Shown here: one piece after another, positions 34,794 through 43,371 of the stretch
How the letters are laid out: every line of letters starts with the position of its first letter
Position numbering within the stretch: position 1 is the stretch's first letter
From: Ruminiclostridium cellulolyticum H10
Lineage (GTDB): Bacteria > Bacillota > Clostridia > Acetivibrionales > DSM-1351
Direction: 5' to 3'
Length of the DNA: 64,000 nt
NCBI RefSeq assembly: GCF_000022065.1
Contig: NC_011898.1
Coordinates: 1,448,001-1,512,000 of the forward strand
Notes under the pieces: generated by a model
Told to the model about the DNA's origin: nothing
The model's database searches: none
Seen by the model: the letters and a program-made list of their open reading frames with translations, nothing else
Translations under genes and position numbers: made by a program

Positions 34794-36335
34794 ATGACAT
34801 CAGAATTTGAATCTTGTGATAAAACAAAAAAAATATTAAAAAGCTATAAAAGGATGATATATCCTGAAGGTATGCTTTCTAAATGCAATTCAGATATTTT
34901 TAGTAAATTTTACAGAAATATATCCCGAAACAGGATGAATTATTATAAAAATCATTCTTGTAAATTGAAGAAAACCACTAATACAAATGAATATTACAGT
35001 GAAGATAAGCAGGCCAGAGAGGATATTCTACCGGCCAGTGAGCGTGAAATACATAACTATCTATCACGTTGTAGAATGGCAACTTTCCAGATTCAAGCCA
35101 TAATGAAGCTTAATGGAAGGTTAGACTTTGACAGATTAAAACGGGCGGTAAGACTGTCTGTTGATGCAGAACCCGTTTTGGCATCCCGGTTTGTTGAAGA
35201 TGAAAATCCTTATTGGAAGCGTTTGGATAATATTGACGGAATCACTTTTTGTTCTTTGGAAGAGACGAATAATGCAGATGAAACTGTTATGCAGTTTTTA
35301 CAGAGTCCCTTTGACACCGATAATGGGCCGCAGGTAAAAGTTAAAATAATACGTTTGAAGCATTATGACATATTAGGTGTGAAGCTCAATTATGTATGTT
35401 GTGATGGAACAGCTGCAAAGGAGTATATCCAGCTATTATCACACATATACTCCTGTATAGATCAAAGTAATGGAAACTTCATACCTGAATCCAAAATAGG
35501 CAGTAGAAAGGATCAGGATGGATTATTTAAAGAATTAGGTATAAAATACCCGGAACTAAGCTGGAATCCACTGCGGGATCCCCCCAAGACTAAGTGGATA
35601 TTCCCGTGGGCACAGAGGCGAGAAGATTCAATACTTTTTGAAGTATGTAGGATTCCAAAGGGTAATTTAAATACAATATACCAATATGGAGAGTCGAGAG
35701 GGGCGACGGTTAATGATTTAATTCTTACGGCATTTTATAGGACTATGTTTAAAATATCTAAGCCCAAACAAGGTGTTCCTATGGATATTACTTCAACTAT
35801 CGATCTGCGACGCTATCTTCCTGATAATAAGTCTCAGGCTATAAGAAATTTATCCGGTGGGATTATAACAAGAATAGCCAGAATAATGAATGAAACCTTT
35901 GATGGCACTTTATCAAGGGTCTTGAGTGCCACGACAAAAATTAAAGAATCGCATTCGGATGTGAATAGAAATATGGGTGAAGAAAATAATGAAAAAAGTA
36001 GTCTCACATATTTTCGAGATTATTTTGAACATATGTCTCAGACCTTAGAGACTTCAACAAAAAGTCCTTCTTATACAGGTAATGAATGTTTCCCTGGATT
36101 TTGTAATTTAGGAAATATCTCAAAATCCTTAATTGGCTTCGGACAGAACGTTGTTACAGATGCATACGTTATACCGCCTGTTATATATGCACCCGGGCTT
36201 CTACTACTTGTAAGCTTCTATGATGATATATTAACTATGTCATTAGGCTATTGCAAAGCTTCAATTGATCAGAGAGATATGAAAGCATTTCTAAATTCAT
36301 TTAAGGATGAACTTATCAAAGGATGCAAAGTGTAA
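34794..36335 (+). CDS. Condensation-like (CAT-fold) acyltransferase paralog 1, altered active site
   Basis: This 513-residue protein resembles the condensation/alcohol-acetyltransferase superfamily (chloramphenicol acetyltransferase fold, two half-domains). Characteristic stretches are FQIQAIMKLNGRLDFDRLKR, AVRLSVDAEPVLASRFV, and the C-terminal AYVIPPVIYAPGLLLLVSFY. The active-site HHxxxDG position reads LNYVCCDGTAAKEY: Tyr stands where the two paralogs in this island have His, while Asp-Gly remain. It may thus be catalytically weak or structural. The N-terminus is a basic, poorly conserved region of about 75 residues. AGGGGTG precedes ATG 34794. It is first in a plus-strand set with the thioesterase, kinase and paralog 2. 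Confidence 0.8.
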   Translation: MTSEFESCDKTKKILKSYKRMIYPEGMLSKCNSDIFSKFYRNISRNRMNYYKNHSCKLKKTTNTNEYYSEDKQAREDILPASEREIHNYLSRCRMATFQIQAIMKLNGRLDFDRLKRAVRLSVDAEPVLASRFVEDENPYWKRLDNIDGITFCSLEETNNADETVMQFLQSPFDTDNGPQVKVKIIRLKHYDILGVKLNYVCCDGTAAKEYIQLLSHIYSCIDQSNGNFIPESKIGSRKDQDGLFKELGIKYPELSWNPLRDPPKTKWIFPWAQRREDSILFEVCRIPKGNLNTIYQYGESRGATVNDLILTAFYRTMFKISKPKQGVPMDITSTIDLRRYLPDNKSQAIRNLSGGIITRIARIMNETFDGTLSRVLSATTKIKESHSDVNRNMGEENNEKSSLTYFRDYFEHMSQTLETSTKSPSYTGNECFPGFCNLGNISKSLIGFGQNVVTDAYVIPPVIYAPGLLLLVSFYDDILTMSLGYCKASIDQRDMKAFLNSFKDELIKGCKV

Positions 36336-36504
36336 ACTGACTCAAATAATTTAGTAATTTTTGTAGCAGATTTGAAGGTTTCTACTAAGGTATATTATAA
36401 AGAATTACTTTTACTCACATTAAGTTCTTCACGCCTGAGAAAAGCCACAAGTGCCTTTTCATTAATATTTGTGTCGCCATAATAGTGGTGGAATGGAGAT
36501 TATA

Positions 36505-36966
36505 ATGATAACCAGAACTTCGTTTCCTGTCAGTTATTCTGAAATAGATAAAATGGGTATAGTACATCATTCTTATTACCCTAAATGGTTTGAAATCGGC
36601 AGAAGAGATTATATGAACAAAGCAGGAATTCCTGATTCAAGTATATATAGTCAGGGATTTTATCTTCCTCTTTGTGAGTTGGAATGTAAATTTAAAAGTC
36701 CTGCAAAATATGGTGATGAAATAATAGTTATTACAGTAATTACATTTTTATCCTGCGTAAAGGTAAGGTTTGAATACAAAGTACTAAACAATAGGAGAGA
36801 AGAGCCTATAGCGGTAGGAAATACTGTTCATGCGTGGACAGATAAAGATATCAAACCGCTAAATATAGAAAAGGCAGCACCACAAATATATACATCATTT
36901 AAGGGACTAGTGGAAACAGGCGGTATTAACCAATACAAAGGCACTATCTTTATTCATAAGAAATAA
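36505..36966 (+). CDS. Hotdog-fold acyl-CoA/acyl-ACP thioesterase (4HBT, YbgC/FadM type)
   Basis: This 153-residue protein has the single-hotdog 4-hydroxybenzoyl-CoA thioesterase layout: FPVSYSEIDKMGIVHHSYYPKW holds the active-site Asp and the helix start, followed by FEIGRRDYMNKAGI, and the strand pattern CELECKFKSPAKYGDEI. It would release an acyl chain from CoA or ACP. ATG 36505 is preferred, with TGGAG six bases before; longer TTG/ATG starts lack such a site. It lies 169 bp after paralog 1 and 38 bp before the kinase gene, suggesting a role in the same acyl pathway. Confidence 0.85.
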   Translation: MITRTSFPVSYSEIDKMGIVHHSYYPKWFEIGRRDYMNKAGIPDSSIYSQGFYLPLCELECKFKSPAKYGDEIIVITVITFLSCVKVRFEYKVLNNRREEPIAVGNTVHAWTDKDIKPLNIEKAAPQIYTSFKGLVETGGINQYKGTIFIHKK

Positions 36967-37004
36967 ATCAAGGTTTGCTATAGCCTGACAAAAAGGAGTT
37001 TTCT

Positions 37005-37811
37005 ATGAAAAAAGGAAAATTGCTTGGCAGTGGTGTAACTGCCGAGGTATATGAATGGGGAGAGGATAAGGTTTTAAAGCTATATTTCAATAAGTATAGT
37101 AACGACGACTGGGTAGATCATGAGGCGAAAGTTGGATATTTAGTGCATGAATCGGGTATAATGTCGCCAGCTGTATTTGATAAGGTTGAAATTAATGGAC
37201 GTAAAGGAATAGTATTCGAAAGAATATTTGGTAATTCAATAATAGAGCGTCTCATAATAGAACCTTGGGAATTATATAATTATGTGCAGCAGCTGGCAGT
37301 CTTACAATATAATATTCATAAATTTTCGTCAAATGGGTTACCAACCCAGAAGGAAAGATTCACATCTAAAATAAGGGCCTCATCTTCTATACTTCGAGGA
37401 AGGCTGAAAAGAATATTAGACTATATGGAAAGTTTACCGGATGGTGAAAGTATTTGTCATGGCGACCTCTATTTTAATAATGTCATACTTTCAGGCAATA
37501 AATTAGTACCTATTGACTGGAATAGTGCCTATACAGGGAACCCATTAGGGGACGTTGCCCGGACATGCTTGATTATCCGTCCACCGAATCTTTCCGGAGT
37601 ACCTGATCCAATGAATATGCTGACCTATTACCCCAGATTGCTGGCACATCAGGTTTACGTAAATGAGTATATAAAGCTTGCCAAGGTTAAGTATGAGGAT
37701 ATTGACGCATGGATGCTTCCAGTGGCTGCCTCAAGACTTAAAGACAATATACCGGGAGAGAAAAAGTGGCTAATGAAGTTAATCGATAAACGCTTGGCTC
37801 AATTAAGGTAA
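37005..37811 (+). CDS. Aminoglycoside-phosphotransferase-fold small-molecule kinase
   Basis: This 268-residue protein has the APH/choline-kinase fold. The nucleotide loop is LGSGVTAEVYEWGEDKVLKL with its Lys, and the catalytic loop CHGDLYFNNVILSGNKLVPI gives His-Gly-Asp and Asn, followed by the metal-binding Asp in IDWNSAYTGNPLGDVART. Substrates in this family range from aminoglycosides to choline, sugars and homoserine. Within the island it could phosphorylate a pathway intermediate or protect the producer; neither can be decided. AAAGGAG precedes ATG 37005. Confidence 0.85.
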   Translation: MKKGKLLGSGVTAEVYEWGEDKVLKLYFNKYSNDDWVDHEAKVGYLVHESGIMSPAVFDKVEINGRKGIVFERIFGNSIIERLIIEPWELYNYVQQLAVLQYNIHKFSSNGLPTQKERFTSKIRASSSILRGRLKRILDYMESLPDGESICHGDLYFNNVILSGNKLVPIDWNSAYTGNPLGDVARTCLIIRPPNLSGVPDPMNMLTYYPRLLAHQVYVNEYIKLAKVKYEDIDAWMLPVAASRLKDNIPGEKKWLMKLIDKRLAQLR

Positions 37812-37893
37812 GAGGGACTAATTACGTAGAAAATATTTACTTTATATAAAGTAAGGTTAAGCAGAAATTCTGATTTATTGGAGTGAATTTAAT

Positions 37894-39342
37894 ATGAAAG
37901 GTATATATAAATATAATAAGAATAGTTACAACAAAATGATACGAAGTGTAACACGCTATTATAATGATTATGCTAAACTATTAGAAAAAAAGTTCACGGA
38001 TCCGCAATATTTATATAATCAGGAAGATAGAACAGGAACTTTTCCAGCTAATGGGCATGATATTTACAATTATGTAGCACGATACAATATGGCAAATCTC
38101 CAGATTCAAGCCATAATGAAGCTGAATGGAAGGTTGGACTTCGATAAATTAAAACAGGCCGTAAGATTGTCAATAATTGAAGAGCCTGTTTTAGGATGCC
38201 GGTTTATTGAAGATAGGAAGCCTTATTGGAAACCATTGGATAACATTGACATGATCAATTTCTGTACTTTAGAAGAGGCTGAAGATATGGAGCAAGCAAT
38301 TCATAATTTTATACGAGGTTCTATAGACCTTGATAAGGATCCAATGGTGAATGTAAGTCTCATACGCTCAAGTCGAACTGATGTTTTAGCTATAAAAATG
38401 AATCACGCTTGTTGTGATGGAATAGGAACACAGGAATATATAAAGCTTCTGGCAGACAAATATTCTAATCTTGATCTGAAGAATGATACCTTTATATCTG
38501 AGCCCAGAATAGCCGGGAGAAAGGACCAGGATAGGATGTTTGCGGAATTGGGTATAACAAATCAAGATTCAATATTTATACCCGGATCGGATATTTCTGT
38601 GCCTACATGGCCATTTCCCTGGGAGCAAAGCGGGTCTAATACTACCCTTATGTCAGTTTCCAGACTTCCTGCCGAGCATTTGGAGTCAATAAGTAAGTAT
38701 GCCAAAAGCAAGGGTGCTACAGTTAATGATTATATCCTTACTGCTTATTATAGAGCAATGCTCCGAATGGGGCGGCCTATATACGGTATGCCCATGGAAA
38801 TTCCAGTTACAGTTGATTTGCGTCGTTATCTTCCTGATCATAAAACCCTGGCAATAAGAAACTTTTCAGGTTCGGTAAACACCAGGCTTATAATGCTGAT
38901 AAACGAACCCTTTGATAGAACTTTGAAAAGAGTTTCCAATATGATGAAAAAAATAAAAAGGGGGTATCCTGGTTTGCAAAGTGCTATTGGTCTGGAGCGC
39001 CTAGAAAAGATAAGCTTTAAAGATACACTTGCCTATTACCAGGCTGATACTAGGAAGACACAATGTACTTGTCCCCTTTATTTTGGTGATAAGTGCGTAC
39101 CTACTTTATCCAATCTAGGCATTTTGTCAAAAACTTTAATAAAGTTTGGTAATAACACTGTAATTGACGCTTTTATTTTACCGCCCGTTGTGCGTGCACC
39201 AGGACTTTTACTAATGACAAGCACATACAACTCCGTTTTAACCCTTGCAGTCGGTTATTACAAGAGTACAGTCAGCAAGGAGAATATAATTAAGCTCCTT
39301 AGTATAATTAAAAATGAGCTTATTCAAGGATATAAAAGTTAA
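37894..39342 (+). CDS. Condensation-like (CAT-fold) acyltransferase paralog 2
   Basis: This 482-residue paralog shares blocks with the others: LQIQAIMKLNGRLDFDKLKQ, AVRLSIIEEPVLGCRFIEDR, VDLRRYLPDHKTLAIRNFSG and VVRAPGLLLMTSTYNSVLTL. The active-site motif is intact as NHACCDGIGTQEY, with the second His, Asp and Gly of HHxxxDG present. It probably transfers an acyl group from a thioester to an alcohol or amine. Within a stand-alone cluster without NRPS modules, a PapA/AtfA-like role is more likely than peptide-bond formation. It ends the plus-strand group before a bidirectional terminator. Confidence 0.82.
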   Translation: MKGIYKYNKNSYNKMIRSVTRYYNDYAKLLEKKFTDPQYLYNQEDRTGTFPANGHDIYNYVARYNMANLQIQAIMKLNGRLDFDKLKQAVRLSIIEEPVLGCRFIEDRKPYWKPLDNIDMINFCTLEEAEDMEQAIHNFIRGSIDLDKDPMVNVSLIRSSRTDVLAIKMNHACCDGIGTQEYIKLLADKYSNLDLKNDTFISEPRIAGRKDQDRMFAELGITNQDSIFIPGSDISVPTWPFPWEQSGSNTTLMSVSRLPAEHLESISKYAKSKGATVNDYILTAYYRAMLRMGRPIYGMPMEIPVTVDLRRYLPDHKTLAIRNFSGSVNTRLIMLINEPFDRTLKRVSNMMKKIKRGYPGLQSAIGLERLEKISFKDTLAYYQADTRKTQCTCPLYFGDKCVPTLSNLGILSKTLIKFGNNTVIDAFILPPVVRAPGLLLMTSTYNSVLTLAVGYYKSTVSKENIIKLLSIIKNELIQGYKS

Positions 39343-39348
39343 AATAAG

Positions 39349-39374
39349 AAAAGCGCCCCGTGTCGGGCGCTTTT
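39349..39374. terminator. Bidirectional rho-independent terminator
   Basis: AAAAGCGCCC (39349-39358) and GGGCGCTTTT (39365-39374) form a perfect 10-bp stem with A-run and T-run on both sides. It serves the convergent plus- and minus-strand halves of the island. Confidence 0.92.
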
Positions 39375-39384
39375 AAATTTGAGT

Positions 39385-40146
39385 CTAGTGTGCCAAATAG
39401 CCTCCATCAACTATAATAGATGTGCCGGTAATAAACTTAGATGCATCACTTAAAAGGAATGCGGCTGCGGAAGCGACATCCTCGGGTTTTCCCAGCCCCA
39501 TGATTTGCCGCTTTTTCAGATCGGTTTCAAAATTATTATTGTTGACAAGCTCAATCAAACCATCATATATTTGGGATTTAATCATTCCGGGTGCAATAGA
39601 GTTAATTCGAATATTTTTTGCTGCAAGTTCCAGTGCAATTGGTCTGATTGAACTGTCAAGGGCACCTTTGCTTGCACAGTAAGCAGCCAAGCCCCTGGCA
39701 CCTACTTTACTTGAAATAGATGATATTGCTACGATACTGCCCCCATTGTCATTATACTTCCTTTTGGAAAAATGTTTTACAAGCTCTATAAAGGAATAAA
39801 AATTTATAGACATAATACTTTTTAAATTATCAAGTTTTATATATTGTATAGGAATTGTGCTAGAGATACCGGCAGAGTGTACAATGCCGTTAAGTTTTCT
39901 CCCATCACTACATATATTATCTATCATGCCTTCTATTTCATCCAGATTGTTTAAATCAATTAGGTAATAGGAATGGTTACCGGGTTCCAACTCGTTGTAT
40001 GTTTCTTTCAACTTCTCTTCATTTCTGGCAGCCATAATGATGTTTGCACCGACTTTACTTAAATATATGGCAATACCTTTTCCGATTCCAGAGGAAGCTC
40101 CGGTAACCAATATATTTTTACCACTCAAATCTATTGGATTTATCAC
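39385..40146 (-). CDS. Short-chain dehydrogenase/reductase (3-oxoacyl-ACP reductase-like)
   Basis: This 253-residue SDR has the cofactor motif VTGASSGIGKGIAIYLSK near residue 15, NAG-region SAGISSTIPI (His-Ser-Ala-Gly in place of Asn-Asn-Ala-Gly), catalytic Ser in IVAISSISSK and Tyr/Lys in LAAYCASKGALD, and the C-terminal GTSIIVDGGYLAH. The arginine in AARNEEKL suggests NADPH. The GTG start overlaps the stop of the KAS III gene (GTGA), so translation is coupled. It most likely reduces the beta-keto product of the KAS III, as FabG does, though other SDR substrates are possible. Confidence 0.88.
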   Translation of the reverse strand: MINPIDLSGKNILVTGASSGIGKGIAIYLSKVGANIIMAARNEEKLKETYNELEPGNHSYYLIDLNNLDEIEGMIDNICSDGRKLNGIVHSAGISSTIPIQYIKLDNLKSIMSINFYSFIELVKHFSKRKYNDNGGSIVAISSISSKVGARGLAAYCASKGALDSSIRPIALELAAKNIRINSIAPGMIKSQIYDGLIELVNNNNFETDLKKRQIMGLGKPEDVASAAAFLLSDASKFITGTSIIVDGGYLAH

Positions 40147-41198
40147 TTTTTATCAACCCCATCAAAATAATAATCAGTGTATATCATAGGCATACAAGCG
40201 GACTTTTTCATTTCCAGATAAATTGCTCCATAAGATAAGCCAACGCCAAAACCGCATAGTAGCAGTTTTATAGTATCATCCGATTGTTCTGAACCCAAAG
40301 CATCAACCAAAGTCAGAGGAATAGATTCACCGCTTGTATTTCCGAATCTGTCAATAGATATGGGCACCTTTTCCGTAGGAATACCCAGTTTCTTCACCAA
40401 ATGCTTAATAATAAATAGATTAGCTTGGTGAAACACATACATATCTACATCATTTTTACCGATAGAGTAATCTGCCATAAAGTCGGCCAAAGACTTCTGT
40501 ACATCAGTTATAGTAAAATTAAAAACATCAGCTCCATTCATGGACAATTCACACTCAGATTTATCCATTATGGTTTTATTTCTATTTCTTGCATGGCCTG
40601 CTGGTACCATAATGTACTTATAGCCACTGCCTTTGGTTTTCAAAAAGTATGTAATATCTTTACCTTCTGTTTTTTCCAAAGCAGTTGCTGTTCCACCATC
40701 ACCAAATATCATTGCAGTTGCACTGTCATTTGGATTTATTCCGAAATTACTGGTATCTCCAACAAGCAGAAGAACCCTATTTATGTTCTGTGTTGATATC
40801 ATTGTAGCGGCTTGCCACAGCCCATAGACATAAGCAGAACATCCTAGGTTTATGTCAAAGGCTATACATTCTTCACTTAGCCCAAGTCTATATTGCAGAA
40901 CACATGCGGTTGCCGGTACTGCATAATCAGGTGTCTGGGAAATGAAAATCAAAGCGTCAATAGTAGAAGCCTCCCAGTTCAACCTCTCCATGAGGTTTTT
41001 AGCAGCAATGTAGCATAAATCAGAAGCACATTGTTCGTCAAAAGCTACATGCCTTGTTTTAACACCTGTCATATTTATAAACTTTTGTACGCTTTCCTCT
41101 CCGAATACTCCGAAAAACTCTTTGTTATCCACTATACGCTCAGGTACTGCACACGCTATACCCTTAATTTCTACATTTTTCAATATACCGTTAGCCAA
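40143..41198 (-). CDS. 3-oxoacyl-ACP synthase III (KAS III) family condensing enzyme
   Basis: This 351-residue FabH-like enzyme has the nucleophile Cys in DINLGCSAYVYGLWQA (about residue 117), catalytic His in YVFHQANLFIIKHLVKK and Asn in RFGNTSGESIPLTL: the Cys-His-Asn triad of decarboxylating KAS III. It would start chain assembly by joining an acyl-CoA starter to a malonyl-type extender on ACP. TTG 41198 is the likely start, with GAGGTG eight bases upstream. The ACP gene lies 11 bp before it and the SDR overlaps its end, so ACP-KAS III-SDR is one operon. It lies away from any fabHDGF set, suggesting a dedicated pathway. Confidence 0.92.
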   Translation of the reverse strand: MANGILKNVEIKGIACAVPERIVDNKEFFGVFGEESVQKFINMTGVKTRHVAFDEQCASDLCYIAAKNLMERLNWEASTIDALIFISQTPDYAVPATACVLQYRLGLSEECIAFDINLGCSAYVYGLWQAATMISTQNINRVLLLVGDTSNFGINPNDSATAMIFGDGGTATALEKTEGKDITYFLKTKGSGYKYIMVPAGHARNRNKTIMDKSECELSMNGADVFNFTITDVQKSLADFMADYSIGKNDVDMYVFHQANLFIIKHLVKKLGIPTEKVPISIDRFGNTSGESIPLTLVDALGSEQSDDTIKLLLCGFGVGLSYGAIYLEMKKSACMPMIYTDYYFDGVDKK

Positions 41199-41209
41199 TT
41201 AACCGCACC

Positions 41210-41428
41210 TCACTCCATTTTATCAATGATATCTTTTACGGTTTTAAATTTTTTTATTTCCTCTGATTTGATGTCCATGCTATAAACGCTATCAAACATA
41301 GCGATTGTAGATATTACAGCCATGGAATCCCATTCACTGATACTGTCCAGTTCTGTGGCTTCATCCAGTGTATCTTTCTCGAGGAGTAGCAATTCTTCAA
41401 GAAGATTAAGCTTTTCTTTATAAGTCAT
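41210..41428 (-). CDS. Acyl carrier protein
   Basis: This 72-residue acidic helical protein has the phosphopantetheine serine in ISEWDSMAVISTIAMF (DSM instead of the usual DSL) and otherwise fits an ACP. AAAGGA precedes the ATG at 41428. It is first in the minus-strand operon with KAS III and SDR, so it is probably the dedicated carrier for the island's acyl chain. No phosphopantetheinyl transferase gene is within the island, so a housekeeping one must activate it. Confidence 0.88.
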   Translation of the reverse strand: MTYKEKLNLLEELLLLEKDTLDEATELDSISEWDSMAVISTIAMFDSVYSMDIKSEEIKKFKTVKDIIDKME

Positions 41429-41526
41429 ATCAAATTATCCTTTCTGCAGATGCAAATGTAATGTTTACCGTATTAATATATGCTGCTTAAGGATGATATG
41501 TGAAATGTTTTATGAAACGCCTATAC

Positions 41527-42996
41527 TTATGGCTGTTGCCTGCATCCTTCCACCAGCTCATCTTTAATTTTATTAAGAAGCCCTTCCATAGTACTCTTGC
41601 GGACTGAAGGTTTGTAATAACCGACTGCCAAAGTAATGATACCGTTATAGGTACTGGCTACAAGGAGTATTCCGGGAGCACGTACAACAGGCGGGATGAT
41701 ATATGCATCAGTTACAACATTCTTACCGAATCTAATTAAAGACTTTGAAATTAAGCCCATATTTGATAATACAGGAGAGCACACGTCGACAAAAGAAAAA
41801 GGACTTAGTGACTCTAGTTCATTAACATGAGATAGGGCCTTGAAGTATGAGCAAATTTGGCGGAAACTCATCTTTTCAATATAGTCTGCCATTCTGGTGC
41901 TTGCTACGCTCGGATGTTTGTTTTTAAAGTATTTTGTTAAGGACACTATTCTTGATAAGGTTCCTTCAAAGGGTTCATGAGGTTTTCTGCCTATTTTTAT
42001 TACAACACCGCCTGAGAGATTTCTTATTGCTTGAGCCTTATGATCAGGGAGGTACTTTCGCAAATCAATAGTAATAGGAATATCCATTGGTACACCGTAT
42101 GGAGGCTTGGATATTTTAAACATAGCCCTAAAAATTGCGGTTAGAATCAAGTCGTTGATTGTAGCATTTCTGCTTTTAGCATAATTTTTCAGTATATCTA
42201 TATGCCCGTAAGGGAGTTTGCATACCACAAAACGAGTATCACCCATTCGTTTATTCTTCCAGTGAAACCTCCATGTAGGTAGTGCTACTTGCTCATGGAG
42301 ATTCCAAGAAGTATCCAGACTTTCCTTGCCAAGTGCACATAATAGATTCTTATGATCCTCCCTATTGCGTACACTCGGGTTTGGAGTATATTCCATATCT
42401 CCATCATCTATACGTGAATAAATATCCGAAAGAAGTTGTATATATTCTTTTGCACCAGCACCATCGCTGCATACATGGTTGATTTTCACACCCAAAGTAT
42501 CATGTGTCCCGGAACGTATGAGTTTGACCATAAACATGGGGGCATTATCCATATGCAGAGGACTTTCTAGGAAGTGTTGAACAGCTTCTTCCGTATTATC
42601 TGTCTCAACTATGGAACAAAAATTTATATTATCAATATCATCAAAGCGTTTCCAATATGGTGAACATTTCTTAATAAATCCGCATCCCATGACTGGTTCT
42701 GCATCAACTGACAATCTTACTGCTTTTACAAGCTTGTCAAAGTCTAATCTTCCATCTAGTTTCATAATGGCCTGGATTTGAAAATTTGCCGTTTTATATT
42801 TTGCAACGTAATTACATATATCATATGCGTTGGCCGGTATAATTTCTGAACTGTTTACTGTATTGCTGAAGTTCAGCTTATTAATACCTGAGTATTTCGC
42901 TAATGACTTTTTAAGTTTTCTAAAATAGCTTCCTGTCGTTGGAGGCAATTTGGACATGTTAATTTTATTATTACATGGCTTTAATTTAAATTTCAT
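41527..42996 (-). CDS. Condensation-like (CAT-fold) acyltransferase paralog 3
   Basis: This 489-residue paralog shares the blocks FQIQAIMKLDGRLDFDKLVK, AVRLSVDAEPVMGCGFI, TIDLRKYLPDHKAQAIRNLS and AYIIPPVVRAPGILLVASTY. The active-site motif is NHVCSDGAGAKEY with His, Asp and Gly intact. Like the others it has a basic, variable N-terminal extension of about 50 residues. It is upstream of the ACP gene on the same strand, 98 bp away, and may share the transcript. The expected reaction is acyl transfer from a thioester carrier. Confidence 0.82.
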   Translation of the reverse strand: MKFKLKPCNNKINMSKLPPTTGSYFRKLKKSLAKYSGINKLNFSNTVNSSEIIPANAYDICNYVAKYKTANFQIQAIMKLDGRLDFDKLVKAVRLSVDAEPVMGCGFIKKCSPYWKRFDDIDNINFCSIVETDNTEEAVQHFLESPLHMDNAPMFMVKLIRSGTHDTLGVKINHVCSDGAGAKEYIQLLSDIYSRIDDGDMEYTPNPSVRNREDHKNLLCALGKESLDTSWNLHEQVALPTWRFHWKNKRMGDTRFVVCKLPYGHIDILKNYAKSRNATINDLILTAIFRAMFKISKPPYGVPMDIPITIDLRKYLPDHKAQAIRNLSGGVVIKIGRKPHEPFEGTLSRIVSLTKYFKNKHPSVASTRMADYIEKMSFRQICSYFKALSHVNELESLSPFSFVDVCSPVLSNMGLISKSLIRFGKNVVTDAYIIPPVVRAPGILLVASTYNGIITLAVGYYKPSVRKSTMEGLLNKIKDELVEGCRQQP

Positions 42997-42999
42997 ATT

Positions 43000-43371
43000 T
43001 CACTCTCTCCATATAAATCATATTTTTAAAATGTATTATTACTTTATGGAACGATATTTACATAACTCAGTGATTTAAGTAATATAATCTTGCAATGTTA
43101 TATTATGTATTGTTTTATACAACTGTTACAGTTATATGGATACGTTAATTACCCAAAAAACCGGAAATTATTATTTATTTTATATAAGTTGGCACATTTG
43201 ACTTATTATGTAAATATATTGCAATTAAGAGTATTAATCTTAATATACCTACTAAAAAATATAGTCATAGAGTTAACTGACTGTTGATTTGTAAAACGGT
43301 TACTATATGAAGCTAAGAAGCTATTTCAGTAGATGTAGTGAGCTTGTAGAAATAATTTAGGAGGTAAAAGA
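43000..43371. promoter_or_regulatory. Divergent intergenic region of the acyl island
   Basis: This 370-bp A/T-rich gap separates the minus-strand acyltransferase gene from the plus-strand CoA ligase gene and must hold both promoters. I find a 19-bp palindrome, TTAAGA (43225-43230) and TCTTAA (43238-43243), that could be an operator, but no clear sigma-A boxes. AGGAGGTAAAAG sits directly before the ligase start. Confidence 0.4.

Noticed and set aside
34794-42996. Reading the condensation-like proteins as NRPS modules
   Set aside because: They are stand-alone proteins without adenylation or carrier domains; the only carrier is a separate ACP, so a PapA/alcohol-acyltransferase-like role fits better.
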